From Argyresthia goedartella (taxonomy: Eukaryota > Arthropoda > Insecta > Lepidoptera > Argyresthiidae), in contig OX463835.1 of NCBI GenBank assembly GCA_949825045.1, positions 24,631,201 to 24,695,200 of the forward strand: a DNA stretch of 64,000 nucleotides, read 5' to 3'. Below are positions 41,047 through 52,178 of the stretch, piece after piece (positions within the stretch are counted from its first letter, which is position 1; the number at the start of each line of letters is the position of its first letter). Made by a program: the position numbers and the translations under genes. Below the pieces are notes generated by a model. That model was not told where the DNA came from, ran no database searches, and saw nothing but the letters and a program-made list of their open reading frames with translations.

Positions 41047-44000
41047 TTATTTTATTTATTTATTTATTTATTCTAGGAGAACCAACAGCTAATACATCAC
41101 ATGAAGAAAATTTAAATAGAAATATGAAGCCAATTACAGGAACTCACAAATAGATATCGCACAAAAAATAGATCAGTGATACGCACATTCAAATAACGGC
41201 GCGCACACACAGCAGATGTAGGTATATAAAAACTACGAGCATATAATTTATCTTACAAAGCCGAAATAAACAAACAACCTAAATACCTAATACATTACAC
41301 TACAATAACACTACATAAACATGGTAAACATATGGTAAACAAATCGCTCAATCAAAAAATACACTACTTAAATTTCGCCTCACAGATGGAACTACACAAT
41401 TAAATATATCAATCTCAAGCTCTTTCGTCGCATTGTTCAAGTTTCGACTAGCACGGTTAAGGAAACTATTTCGTCTGTAGTTGGATGATATTCGCCTTAA
41501 AGAGATAGGGGGGAAGTGCCTTTTGGACCGAGAAGGGATAACAAATGACAGTTCTTGGAGCAGTTCTGGACAGTCAATGCCGCCGGTTGTGATTTTTAGC
41601 AAGAAAGTAGCGTCGGCTATTTCTCGGCGCCTATATAATGGGATCAGATGATGCTTCTTGCAAATATTAAGGTAATTTGATGAATTATAAGGATATTTAG
41701 ATTTATAAAACAAGTATTTAATAAAAAAAATCTGAACACGTTCAATTCTATCTATATAAACATTGTAGCAAGGATTCCAAATTTGGGACGCATATTCAAG
41801 TTTGCTCCGAACCAAGGAGCAAAACAAAATTTTAAGTGTTTTGGCTTGAGTAAAATGAGCGGAACTCCGCATTATAAAACCTAATGTTTTCAGAGCACCG
41901 CGGACAATAGTATCTATGTGGGTGTCAAATAAAAGTTTGGAGTCGTGTATTACCCCCAAGTCATACATTGGACTTTGTTCGGAGGTTGACCTTTAAGTTT
42001 GTAGGTAGTTGGAATTAAATTTCGTTTTCTAGAGAATGTCAGGAAAAAGCATTTCAACGGATTCAAATCTAATTTGTTATTCTGACAATACTCATCAAGT
42101 CGCTCGAGGTCTGACTGTATTAAAAGTGAGTCACTGCTCGACTTTACCTTCATATAAACCTTCATATCGTCAGCAAAACAAAGTAGTTTAGAATGTATTA
42201 AACATTTACTAATATCGTTAATAAAAATATTGAAAAGCAATGGCCCAAGCAAAGAACCTTGGGGGACACCACTCGGAATAGTCACCCATCCCGAGATATA
42301 GTTATTGACTACAACAGCCTGAGATCTATTGTCAATGTAGGAAGAAAACCATCTGAGCAAATCACCACTGATTCCAATGCCATGTAACTTGGTTGATAAG
42401 ATGCCATGATAAATTCGATCGAAGGCCTTACTATAATCAGTATAAATTACATCAACCTGAAAGCCAGCGTCCATCACTTCAGTGACATACTCATTCAGGA
42501 GAACGAGATTAGATACAGTGGATCGGCGCTGTACAAAACCGTGTTGGTTGGTACTAATAGAATTCTTTAAAGCGCAGTACACTTGATTGTACACAATTTT
42601 TTCCATGACTTTCGATAATATACATAATTTAGAAATTGGCCGATAATTTTTGATGTCTGTTTTTGGTCCTTTTTTATGTTCTGGCGTGATAAAAGCAGAT
42701 TTCCATAAAGGCGGAACAATACACTCGGAGAATGATCTTCTAAGTAATAATGAAATGGGAATCGCCAAACTTTCAGCACAATTGATTAAAAAATGAGCAG
42801 GTAGATCATCCGGGCCAGCTGATTTAGAGGGATCAAGTTTAAGTAGAAGATTTTTAACTAGGACAGGGGTCACTTCAATGTGTGACAAAAATGCTGTAGA
42901 ATTAACATCATCGCCAGTGATAGGATCTAGGGTTTTAGTGTTAGACGCTGAGAAGGATGATAGAAAATATTCTGAAAAAGCCTTACATATGTCCGTCCCA
43001 GTGTTAACCAAATTACCATCGTAACTTAGGCTGCTAGGTATGCCATGGGAGCCAGACCGCGATTTTATGAATGACCAAAAGTGCTTAGGATTTTTACATA
43101 TGTTGTTTTCGACACTACTAATATACGAATCAAAACATTGTTGCTCCAGTCTTCGCACTCTATCACGTAGTACAGTGAAGGTAACTAAGTCTGATTTATT
43201 TTTATATTTATTATATTTTCTTAAGTATTTGAATTTTTCTTTAATAGCGCACTTCAACGGGCGTGAGTACCATAGAGGATACGTATCAACTGTTATCTTT
43301 TTACTAGGAATAAATTTAAGCCTCAATTTCTCGTAAGTCTCATAAAAGAAGTCAAAGGATTTAAGTAATGACCGCGCACAAAACTCTTCTTCCCAGTTTA
43401 TGGAAAACAACTCACTATTAATAGACGTATAGTCACCCTTATTATAAAAGTATTTCAAACGAGTGTCTGGCCGCAAAATGTCTGTAACTGTGTATTTGAT
43501 GTCTATTACCAAAGCCTTATGGTACGGGTCTATTGGCACTAATGGGTTCAGGCATTCCCTTACAACTACTTCATCATTAGAAAAAACAAGATCCAACAAC
43601 TTATCATAATTATTTAGGACATTATTGTACTGGTATAAACTATGCATAAGCATATCATCGACTAAACTACATTCATGAATGAATGAATGAATGAATACTT
43701 TATTGCACAAAACAAACATACAGAGATATACAAAGAAAGATATATGTACAAGAGGCGCGCTTATCTCTATAAAAGAGATTTCTACCAGCAAACCCAGATA
43801 GGAAAGGAAAGTGGATTGTGAGAGTAAAACCAATTCATCATTACTTACGTAATTAGACGGAACTAACGTAGAACCTCGGGGCGTCCATAAAATGTTGCTC
43901 ATGTTGAAGTCACCGATTAATAAAAACTTATTATTACAATTACTTAAAACTATATCCACCAAACGACTTAAAAAATTAGATAACTGCTGCGAGAAAGAAT

Positions 44001-44190
44001 TACCTTGGGATTGCTTACACAAGTATAAAACACAAATATGGACCTTAACGGGATTCTTACTAGGTATTCTTGATAGGTCCTCAGCCGAGGACCGGTAGGT
44101 CGGCTGCGGCGTCACCGCCAACTGCCTACGAGTAGCAATAAGCACGCCACCACCGCGGGTTTGTCCCGTTAAAGAAGTTTTACCTTTTTA
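41047..44190 (-). mobile_element. Element Y, right-arm copy
   Basis: Mirror of 29893-33036 with the same endpoints, CTTTT duplication (44191-44195) and internal Z-tail fragment. The 731-codon frame (41950-44145) differs from the left copy at six residues, for example R to C, G to C and D to Y (AFDRIDH to AFDRIYH). The C-terminal frame at 41348-41968 is split by the same frameshift. Confidence 0.85.
41348..44178 (-). pseudogene. Element Y ORF2 (right arm): endonuclease fragment and RT
   Basis: Same domain order as the left copy: RGGGVLIATRRQL, GDFNMSNILW, the Z-tail-encoded insert, NYRPISKLCILSKVMEK, VIYTDYSKAFDRI, GVPQGSLLGPLLF and CFADDMKVYM, then the frameshift and EYASQIWNPCYNVY. The RT catalytic Asp pair is intact. 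The Asp-to-Tyr change after AFDRI falls outside the catalytic residues. Confidence 0.82.
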
Positions 44191-44194
44191 CTTT

Positions 44195-45240
44195 TGATAC
44201 CGTTAGTCACGATATACTTCTGCTTAAACTGGAAGGCATTGGGATTGAAGGCAGTGCTTTTGACATTTTTAAATCATACCTTAATGATCGAAGCCAGGTG
44301 GATAAAATTAATGAGCACGAAAGCGAGCCTAGGACTGTCTCCTTCGGTGTGCCGCAAGGATCAGTCCTGGGACCGCTTCTGTTCCTCATTTACATAAATA
44401 GCATGAAAGATATTTGCTTAACAGGCGATATCACTCTCTACGCAGATGACACGTGCCTATTTTACTTCGGTAACGATGTCCACATGATAATAGACAGAGC
44501 TCAGCAAGATCTAGATACTCTACACCAGTAACTTACTCACAATTAATACGTCTAAAACTAAATACTTAATTTTTTCTGCTAAAAACAAACCAATACCAGT
44601 CTATAAATCTCTTACCATAAACCAAGTAACAATAGATAAAACAAATGAAGAAAAATATTTAGGATTAATTATAGATAGTCATGTAACATGGAAGCCTCAC
44701 ATCGAAAAAGTAAAAGGTAAATTAACGTCTCTATCGGGTGCCTTGCGTAGTATTTCACGTTGCCTACCAAAACGTGTCCGCTACACCATTTATAACTCAC
44801 TAGTAAGACCCCATATAGAATACCTAATAGAGATATGGGGTGCAGCGGCGAAAACAAACCTGGTTCCACTGCAGATTGCACAAAATAAAGTCATTAAAAC
44901 TCTCTTTGGCTACGATTTCTTAACAACTACGACTAAAATCTATACAGAAACAAAATTATTAAACATATCACAAACATACAAATATAACACATGCATACTT
45001 ATACGAAAAATCCTTACAAAAGACATTCATACCCAAATTACTTTCACAAAAAAGATAGATCTACGAAAACGTTTGACTAGACAAGCAAATAACATTGTTA
45101 TACTACGCCACAGGACAAACTACGGTAAAAACAGCATAGTTGCAGATGGGGCGCGACTGTATAAAAACTACCGAAAGCTATAAAAGAAGCGAGATCACTA
45201 CCAATTTATAAAAAACTTTTAAAAATATACATCTCAAAGT
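44195..45240 (+). pseudogene. Element X ORF2, C-terminal part (right arm)
   Basis: Plus-strand mirror of 28828-29887: FDTVSHDI, SFGVPQGSVLGPLLFLIYIN, ITLYADDTCLFYF, the frameshift, KYLGLIIDSHVTWKPH and ISRCLPKRVRYTIYNSLV, ending about 45,240. One additional frameshift relative to the left arm lies at about 45,170 (RLYKNYRKL instead of RLYKKLPKAIKE), where an A is missing. Confidence 0.75.
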
Positions 45241-45991
45241 CACCACATTCTTAACATAAATATTTACATTTTTCAAGGACTACCCTACTTTAATGTCTCG
45301 CGCGATGGAAGAAATCTATTTGTGTAATTATTTATTTGTGTTGTTTCTCAGTAAGTAAGTGAATATTGTATTCTTTTTGAGAAAAAAATATCTTAAACCT
45401 TAAACCTTAATTTAGGTTGTATGTTGCTAGGTCGCCTATGCTGCAATTTACTGATTTTGCTGCTTCCACAAAGTCTATTACTTGCAGTGCATATAGATCA
45501 TTATCCATTAAGTAAGATGGTGTTAGCAGGGGTCGTGGTTGGAAGTGGTGATCTTTGTTGGTTGATTTGGGCAGGTTAGTATAGATTATAAACTAGGTAT
45601 GTACAGGTTCGTCATGAAGTTTTTATAGTTTTTAGGACATGAGTTAGGCAAGGTGGGTTGTTTGTTTCCAGGTGGTGAGCTAGGAAGAATGTATGATTTG
45701 GGATGTTTGTTTGTGTGTGTTTGTGATTGAGTTTCTTTTGTTATATTGTGTTTAGGGTTTTGAGTATCATTAGTATAAGATGTAAATGTAGTGTATAGTC
45801 TTAGTATAAAAGTATTTAGTGGTTGTATTACAACAAAAAATATAGTAAAAGTAAGCTTAATCAAGGTAGATTCGTTACTTAGAGAATATAAAATCGGTAC
45901 ACGAATTATAGAATCGTTACACAAAGATAGTCACTTTTCTTGCTGTAGAAGATTTTGAACCTGCGCTTAGTGTTGAATTTGTATGATTTTA
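45241..45991 (-). other. Mirror of the unassigned stretch and Jockey ORF1 end
   Basis: Reverse complement of 28096-28827. The minus-strand frame 45586-45924 joins the two left-arm pieces into 112 codons (CNDSIIRVPILYSLSNE, LPNSCPKNYKNFMTNLYIP). No family is recognised. The arm ends at 45991 within the Jockey ORF1 remnant (HTTKSYKFN-side sequence, minus strand). Confidence 0.4.
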
Positions 45992-45992
45992 C

Positions 45993-46833
45993 ATACATAG
46001 GGTGTTCAGGTAACTAAGTCTATTTCTACGCTCTTGCGGTTTCTCATTGGGGGTTGCCATTAGGTCGATATTTATGTCTCACAGAATTATGATGTTTTTA
46101 CACTCCCCAAGGGTTTAAAGGTAAGTGTCAAGGGAGTTAATAAAGTTGTCTGCATTTAAATGAGAAGGCGAGCGGTAGATACCTATTATGGTGTATATAG
46201 AGGTTGTAATTTGAATGCCAGTGGCTTCCACAAGATGTAGCTCAACGATTTTAGTTTGGAAGCATTTTTTTTATGTAAGTTATTACCCCATCATTTTGAT
46301 TTAGTTGTTCGAGACATAGTTATTTAAAACTGGAATTGGTTTATTCCTGTTTAGTCTACATTCAGTCAGTATAATTATATCGGTTTCATAAGGTAATTCT
46401 GAAAGTGTAATTTGGAGATTATCAAAATTTCTATAAATGCTCCTAATGTTTTGGGTAATGAATGTAAAATAATTTGAATTTTTTCGTCGCAAATTTGGTC
46501 GTCTCGCGAGCAAACAGTCTTTGTCAACAGCTCCGAACATTTTAATTATTTCTAAACGTTAAAACAGATGTTTACCGCGAAGTTTTTGGTGCCACGGTGA
46601 AAGTGTTGGGTGTACTCTTGGAAAAAGACGTTGTATAAAGTGAAACATTAGAACTCAACCAGTTAAACCCTAAAATCTAGTAATATTCACTGCAAACACG
46701 AGTGTCTGAGAAAAACGTGTAAGCGACGCGTTCTGCATGGCGCTTTCGACCTTTTCGCCACAACCTCACAAGACGAGTCCGAGCACAACTAGCTGACCGG
46801 TATCAAGCAACGCCGCAACTATTACTACTGAAC
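45993..46833 (-). repeat. Left arm of the second inverted repeat (5' part of element Q, inverted)
   Basis: Reverse complement of 48283-49123; paired positions sum to about 95,116. It contains the leader and endonuclease start of a Q-type element (ATG at 46540, MFGAVDKDCLLARRPNL, FITQNIRSIYRNFDNLQ, TDIIILTECRLN). The coding sequence breaks off at about 45,993, directly against the end of the first palindrome. It keeps the 5' end and lacks the 3' end, the opposite of normal 5'-truncated insertions. Confidence 0.82.
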
Positions 46834-46840
46834 AACTACT

Positions 46841-46870
46841 ACTACACCCAGATGACCATCTGGGTGTAGT
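46841..46870. repeat. 13-bp inverted repeat at a rearrangement junction
   Basis: ACTACACCCAGAT (46841-46853), four bases, then ATCTGGGTGTAGT (46858-46870). It lies between the inverted Q fragment and the minus-strand endonuclease sequence. Confidence 0.7.
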
Positions 46871-47200
46871 TTAGTCTGATTCATGTATCATGAATACATC
46901 TAGGACAAATAGTGATTGTCATTTTCAGACTTTTCTTCTAACAATTCATGCTTGAGGTCATTGTGCACGTATATTGACATTCCTCCGCCAATTTTTGTTA
47001 CTCTGAAGTTGTAATAGTTCGGGATTTTTAATAGTTCTGCTTCGTCTTCACTTTTTATCCACGTTTCGACCAATACTATGACATGTATTTTATGTAGTGC
47101 TTCTAAGACACATATTAGCTCTTAAATTTTTCCAGGTTTGACTAGGCTTCGTACGTTTGCATAAAGTATCTTCAGTGATTTTTTGTTATAATGTATTTCA
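46871..47200 (-). pseudogene. Non-LTR endonuclease fragment
   Basis: Minus strand: KIHVIVLVETWIKSEDEAEL, KIPNYYNFRVTKIGGGMSIY, VHNDLKHELLEEKSENDNHY, the N-terminal half of an APE-type endonuclease (V-ETW and GGGMSIYV are diagnostic). It stops at a TAG near 46,905 and at the junction hairpin. It lies downstream of the ORF1 at 47262-48140 in the same orientation, so both are probably the 5' half of one element, possibly X. Confidence 0.72.
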
Positions 47201-47261
47201 GAGTAGTTCTTGGCGATTTCGTAAGTAATGTCGCTCGTAGTGGTATGATCGGTGTTGGTTG

Positions 47262-48140
47262 TTACTTTTGGTTTTTTGGTTGTACCTTTGTTATCTTCGG
47301 GACACCGTTAACGTATTTTATGGTGAGGTCCTTCTCTCCATTCTCATCAATGCGTTTTCTTAGTTCACTCTGTAGGGCCTTTAAGAATTGTTGTTGTTTT
47401 GGGGTTTGGTCTGAGTATATTTTTATGTTTTCTATGTTCAGTTTTTTCTTGAGTATTTTCTTTGCTATAGTCTGAGACTCAAATCCTACCTTGATTAGTC
47501 GTGGTGTTGTAGCCTCTGCTTTACCCAGGCGGTACAGTTTCACGATCTTTGGAGCTGGCTCATCGACGTAGACGCTCTTTATTATTTTTTCGACTTCAGT
47601 ACGATCATGCTCACGTTTATCCTCAGCATTCATCGACGAAGACTCCGACAGTCCTGATATAATAATATTTTTATCTCTTATTTCTGTATTTCTGATATTA
47701 TGTCAGAGTCGGAAGAGGTCTTATCTGATGAATCGCTTTGACAGGTTGTGTTTTTCTCGGAAACTGGAGCAAGTTTCAGTAGGTGGAGATCGTTTTTAAT
47801 TTCAGACATGTTCTTATCCGTGATGCTTTGAGATGATTTCAATTGTGCAATCTCAGTTTTCAATAGCTTATTTTCCGAGACAAGCAGGTCTGTCGTGCAT
47901 TTTATATCAGCAATCTGAGTATTTATCGATGCTATGTTTTGGTTGATTGACTGGATGCCATCTTTTTGATTCATAGTGAATGTACAGAGCAGTTCTTTCA
48001 TTTCAGCTTGAAATTCTGAAAATTCTTGTGCAAAGTCATCGTCCGGGTGTTTTCTCTTCCGGAAAGTAGACCCTGTAGGATATTCATGTGGGGTTTCCAG
48101 TAGAAAAACTCTCTAGGCTTTGTAGGTGATCGCATAGTAC
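47262..48140 (-). pseudogene. Non-LTR ORF1 (coiled coil plus RRM-like domain)
   Basis: Minus strand. It starts near 48,140 (MSTMRSPTKP). After a frameshift come RKRKHPDDDFAQEFSEFQAE, a coiled coil (IQSINQNIASINTQIADIK, LVSENKLLKTEIAQLKSSQ), an acidic Ser-rich linker (SDSSDKTSSDSDIISEI), a break at about 47,640-47,680, and then an RRM-like part (EVEKIIKSVYVDEPAPKIVK, PRLIKVGFESQTIAKKILKK) ending IKYVNGVPKITKVQPKNQK. Typical of Jockey-type ORF1 RNA-binding proteins. Two frame breaks make it inactive. Confidence 0.72.
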
Positions 48141-48282
48141 TCATTGTTGAAGATATTGCAAGTTAGACTGGACTATTTTGAGTCGTAACAATACCAAGCG
48201 CATGCACGTATATCTCGCGTGATCGTTGTTGCCGGGCGGAGCGGGTTAAAGATGACAGTAAAGCGCTTTATGATCGGAACGC

Positions 48283-49123
48283 GTTCAGTAGTAATAGTTG
48301 CGGCGTTGCTTGATACCGGTCAGCTAGTTGTGCTCGGACTCGTCTTGTGAGGTTGTGGCGAAAAGGTCATAAGCGCCATACAGAACGCGTTGCTTACAGG
48401 TTTATCTCAGACACTCGTGTTTGCAGTGAATATTACTAGATTTTAGGGTTTAACTGGTTGAGTTCTAATGTTTCACTTTATACAACGTCTTTTTCCAAGA
48501 GTACACCCAACACTTTCACCGTGGCACCAAAAACTTCGCGGTAAACATCTGTTTTAACGTTTAGAAATAATTAAAATGTTCGGAGCTGTTGACAAAGACT
48601 GTTTGCTCGCGCGACGACCAAATTTGCGACGAAAAAATTCAAATTATTTTACATTCATTACCCAAAACATTAGGAGCATTTATAGAAATTTTGATAATCT
48701 CCAAATTACACTTTCAGAATTACCTTATGAAACCGATATTATTATACTGACTGAATGTAGACTAAACACGAATAAACCAATTCCAGTTTTAAATAACTAT
48801 GTCTCGAACAACTAAATCAAAATGATGGGGTAATAACTTACATAAAAAATGCTTCCAAACTAAAATCGTTGAGCTACATCTTGTGGAAGCCACTGGCATT
48901 CAAATTACAACCTCTAATTACACCATAATAGGTATCTACCGCTCGCCTTCTCATTTAAATGCAGACAACTTTATTAACTCCCTTGACACTTACCTTTAAA
49001 CCCTTGGGGAGTGTAAAAACATCATAATTCTGTGAGACATAAATATCGACCTAATGGCAACCCCCAATGAGAAACCGCAAGAGCGTAGAAATAGACTTAG
49101 TTACCTGAACACCCTATGTATTC
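48283..49123 (+). repeat. Right arm of the second inverted repeat
   Basis: Pairs with 45993-46833. It begins GTTCAGTAGTAATAGTTGCG (leader) and runs through the ATG at 48576 into the endonuclease. The homology ends at CCCTATGTAT. The spacer between the arms (46,834-48,282) is the minus-strand ORF1-EN fragment. Confidence 0.85.
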
Positions 49124-51488
49124 ACGGCCTATTGCCTGGCCACACTCTGCCTACAAGAGAGGACAGCTGCCTTGATCATGTTAATCTCAAACTAGATACA
49201 AGTCATAACTTGCCTTTTGTCGCTGTCCTAAACACCACAGTTACGGATCACTACATGGTTACTCTGAATATCACACGCACTCACAAACTATTAATACCTC
49301 AAAAATACTGAACAACTATTAATTATGAAAAAGCATGCATGGCCCTGATAACCACCGATGTTTCTTTTCTTAACACCTACTATGATCCTAATACCTATGC
49401 TCTTGTAGGTATGATAAAAACGGCTATTCTCAATAATTCTAAAACTACTGTTAATCCCTGTAAACATAGAATCTTAAAGCCCTGGATAACAACAGGTATT
49501 TTTAGATGTATCAGACTCAGAAACCTAATGCAACTGAAACTTAGAAATATTACATCGAATATAACTCTAAAAATAACTTTTAAGCGTTTCCATAACTTCT
49601 GCATCAATCAAATTCAAAAAGTAAAAAGACAATACAAGAGAAATAAAATAAATGACTCAATAAAACACCCAAGAAAACTCTGGACAGCCATAAATGAAAT
49701 AGCCCAATTCAAATCCCCAAAATCAACAAACGGTGACCTATTAAACATTGCACCAACACCCTTGGCCTCTGTAAACAGTATTCACCAAATTTTTGTTAAT
49801 ATTGGGCAGGACCTCGCAAAGTCCATCATGAATACATCTAGCACAGTAATAACTAGTACATTTTCCCGTAATACAAACTCATCCTCTTTTATTCTGTTGG
49901 ATACTGACCCACAAGAGGTGAGCAATGTTATAATGAGCCTTGACTCGGACAGCGCCGAGGGTTGGGACGGTATTCCCACAAAATTTGTAAAGCTCTCGAA
50001 GGACTTTCTAGTTCCATTGATCAGTAACCTGTCCAACCTCTGTTTCAACGCGGGAATCTTCCCGATAGCGCTAAAACGGTCTGTAGTGACGCATGTTTTT
50101 AAAAGTGGTAACCGCTCAGATGTCAGTAATTATGGACCGATCTCTGTTTTAACCTCGATATCTAAAATTATCGAGAAACTGACTAACAAGAGGCTGGTCA
50201 GCTACCTCAATAAATATAATATTATCTCAAATTCCCAATACGGCTTCAGAAAGGGACTCTCAACGCAAGACGCTATCACAATACTGGTAAATACCATAAC
50301 AAGAGAGGTAGACAGGAGCCAGAAGTGTCTGACAGTCTTTTTAGACCTAAAGAAGGCTTTTGACACCGTGTCTGTCCCCATTCTCATTAACAAGCTGGAG
50401 AATATTGGTATTCGTGGTACTGCTCTGTCCCTATTTGAAAGCTACCTACACGACCGAACAAAAAAGGTAAAAATTGAAAAACTTTTTAGTGAGGATGAAT
50501 CTGTCACCTTTGGTGTCCCGCAGGGGAGTGTCCTCAGCCCGACGCTCTTCCTAATATACATAAACGATCTATGTAACCTTATGGGCGTCGGGGGGAGGAT
50601 ATTCTCCTATGCAGATGATACTGCAATAGTTTTCTCGGGGGATTCATGGGATACGGTACATAAAGTTGCTGAACTAGGACTGGTTAGGGTTGCCAACTGG
50701 TAAAATGAAAATCTTTTGTCATTAAATGTTCAAAAAACAAAGTACATTTGTTTTGGGCCTTACATAAATTCCCAGCCTAACGACAATTTCTGTTTAAAAA
50801 TACATAGCTGCGCGGATCCTAGAAACCTAGGTTGTGACTGCCCACATATACAGAAGGTTGAGAATATCAGGTACCTGGGAGTCAGAGTAGACCAACGGTT
50901 AAGCTGGTATGGCCATATTGAGCTGATTATGAACAGAGTACGTAAGCTGACATGGATCTTCAAATCACTCAGATTCGTTATGAATAAGGAACTCCTAAAT
51001 AAAACATACACAGCATTGATTCAATCAGTGATTACCTACTGCATACCAGTCTGGAGGGGGGGGGGGGCTAAACCAAATTTATGGATGTGGAAAGAGCCCA
51101 GAGGTCTATCGTCAAGGTTATGTACAGTCTACCTCGCAGGTTTACTACACAATCCTTATATGAGACTATTCACCTCCTGTCAGTTAGAAAACTATATATT
51201 CTTAACTTAATCCTGTCATGCCACAAATCTCTGGTGTATGACCAGTCCATAAATACCAAAAGACGAAACGACAAAGTTGCCCCACCGCAGACAGTTCGCA
51301 CAGTCTTCGCTGAACGACAATATGCCGGTCAATCAGCCTTTATATATAACAAAGTAAACAGAATTTTATGCATATACCACCTTCAGCTACATACTTGTAA
51401 AGAGACTGTAACTAAATGGCTAAATACACTTAACTATGAGGAAGTTGAAAACCTTCTTCAAAGACCTCCTCAAACGATGATTAACTAA
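48576..51488 (+). pseudogene. Element Q ORF2: endonuclease and reverse transcriptase
   Basis: EN: FITQNIRSIYRNFDNLQ, TDIIILTECRLN, a frameshift near 48,810, IGIYRSPSHLNADNFI, a decayed DINIDLMA, and DSCLDHVNL (about 49,170). The long open block at 49339-50703 holds AEGWDGIPTKFVK, NYGPISVLTSISKIIEKL, FLDLKKAFDTVSVPIL, FGVPQGSVLSPTLFLIYIND and FSYADDTAIVF (YADD, about 50,605). A stop at 50701 (ANW-stop-NENLLSLN) interrupts; then KTKYICFGPYINS, IRYLGVRVDQRLSW and YCIPVW follow. A run of 13 G at about 51,057 shifts the frame for the last 135 codons (AQRSIVKVMYSLPRR to RPPQTMIN). Group CR1/Jockey, clade unresolved. Confidence 0.8.
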
Positions 51489-51928
51489 TATAAGTGCTTA
51501 CCCTTATTTGTTAATATTTAAGAAAAGTAAAAATGCTTACCTTTAACTGTACGCTAGAATCTTAGGAGAAGTTGCTAGTCATTCCCAACACAATTATTAT
51601 TATTACTTACTGGGAAGTCTTGTTATATGCTATGTTAACAGTTTCTATGAAATAAAACAACTTTTATTATTTATTTATTTATTTATATACAGCAATTACT
51701 ATTTTCCAAAAGGGATTACGAAAGTTATCAGTTACTCTAATCACATTTTATGTAAATGACTACTATTCTATAAATTATTTATTACATACCAAAATAATAA
51801 TGTGGCACATAAGTACCTAGTACGCAAAATTCGATATAATAGGATAGTTTCGCAACAATAAGGACACTTCGGGTAGAATTTAACTGCGCCTAACACACAA
51901 GTTTCAAGTATACCTAAAATTAAGCGTT
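51489..51928. other. Q 3' UTR and unassigned sequence
   Basis: Up to about 51,685 it is the 3' UTR and microsatellite tail of Q. The remaining 240 bp show no gene or repeat I recognise, and the minus-strand frame at 51768-51995 runs into LTR sequence and is not supported. Confidence 0.5.
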
Positions 51929-52178
51929 TGGCAGGGGCAGTTATAAGGAGAGCGACATCTTCGGGAGTAAAGTAAAAGGCTTGAGATGCGCGCAAATACC
52001 AGACTAGACTAGACTACTTTATTATAGGGAATCCTAGCTTATATACTAGGTTGGTACATGTTATTAATGACGTGCATAAGACATAGTGCGTGATGAATAT
52101 AAATATACCTTATCTGTGACGGTCGTCAACTTATCTTAACATTACGTGAAAATATGACTAACATAGTCGACCGGCACA
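51929..52178 (-). repeat. Left LTR (250 bp)
   Basis: TG..CA ends (TGGCAGGGGC to CGGCACA). On the minus strand it carries TATATAAGC and an AATAAAG signal. It is adjoined at the right by ACTCCCCCCTTT, the complement of the polypurine tract. The homology to the second copy (including interior) runs to about 52,576. Confidence 0.78.

Larger units (their letters stand above)
40286..45991. repeat. Right arm of the large palindrome
   Basis: Reverse complement of the left arm without the gypsy element. At the centre CAAAAACTTTGCCAT (40270-40284) meets ATGGCAAAGTTTTTG (40286-40300) around one T. Next to the centre the right arm lacks 46 bp that the left arm has (about 40,224-40,269). The arm ends at 45991 inside the mirrored Jockey ORF1, fused to unrelated sequence. 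Confidence 0.92.
48283..51685 (+). mobile_element. Element Q: nearly full-length non-LTR element
   Basis: Leader from about 48,283, ORF2 from 48576, and a 3' UTR with AAATAAAAC at about 51,651 and a TTATTTATTTATTTAT tail to about 51,685. No ORF1 is seen upstream on the plus strand, so either the copy begins between the ORFs or ORF1 was lost in the rearrangement. No clear TSD was found. Confidence 0.65.

Noticed and set aside
47191..47475. Plus-strand hydrophobic frame resembling a membrane protein
   Set aside because: Antisense of the RRM-like ORF1 domain; the Phe/Val richness comes from reversed Lys/Glu/Asn codons.
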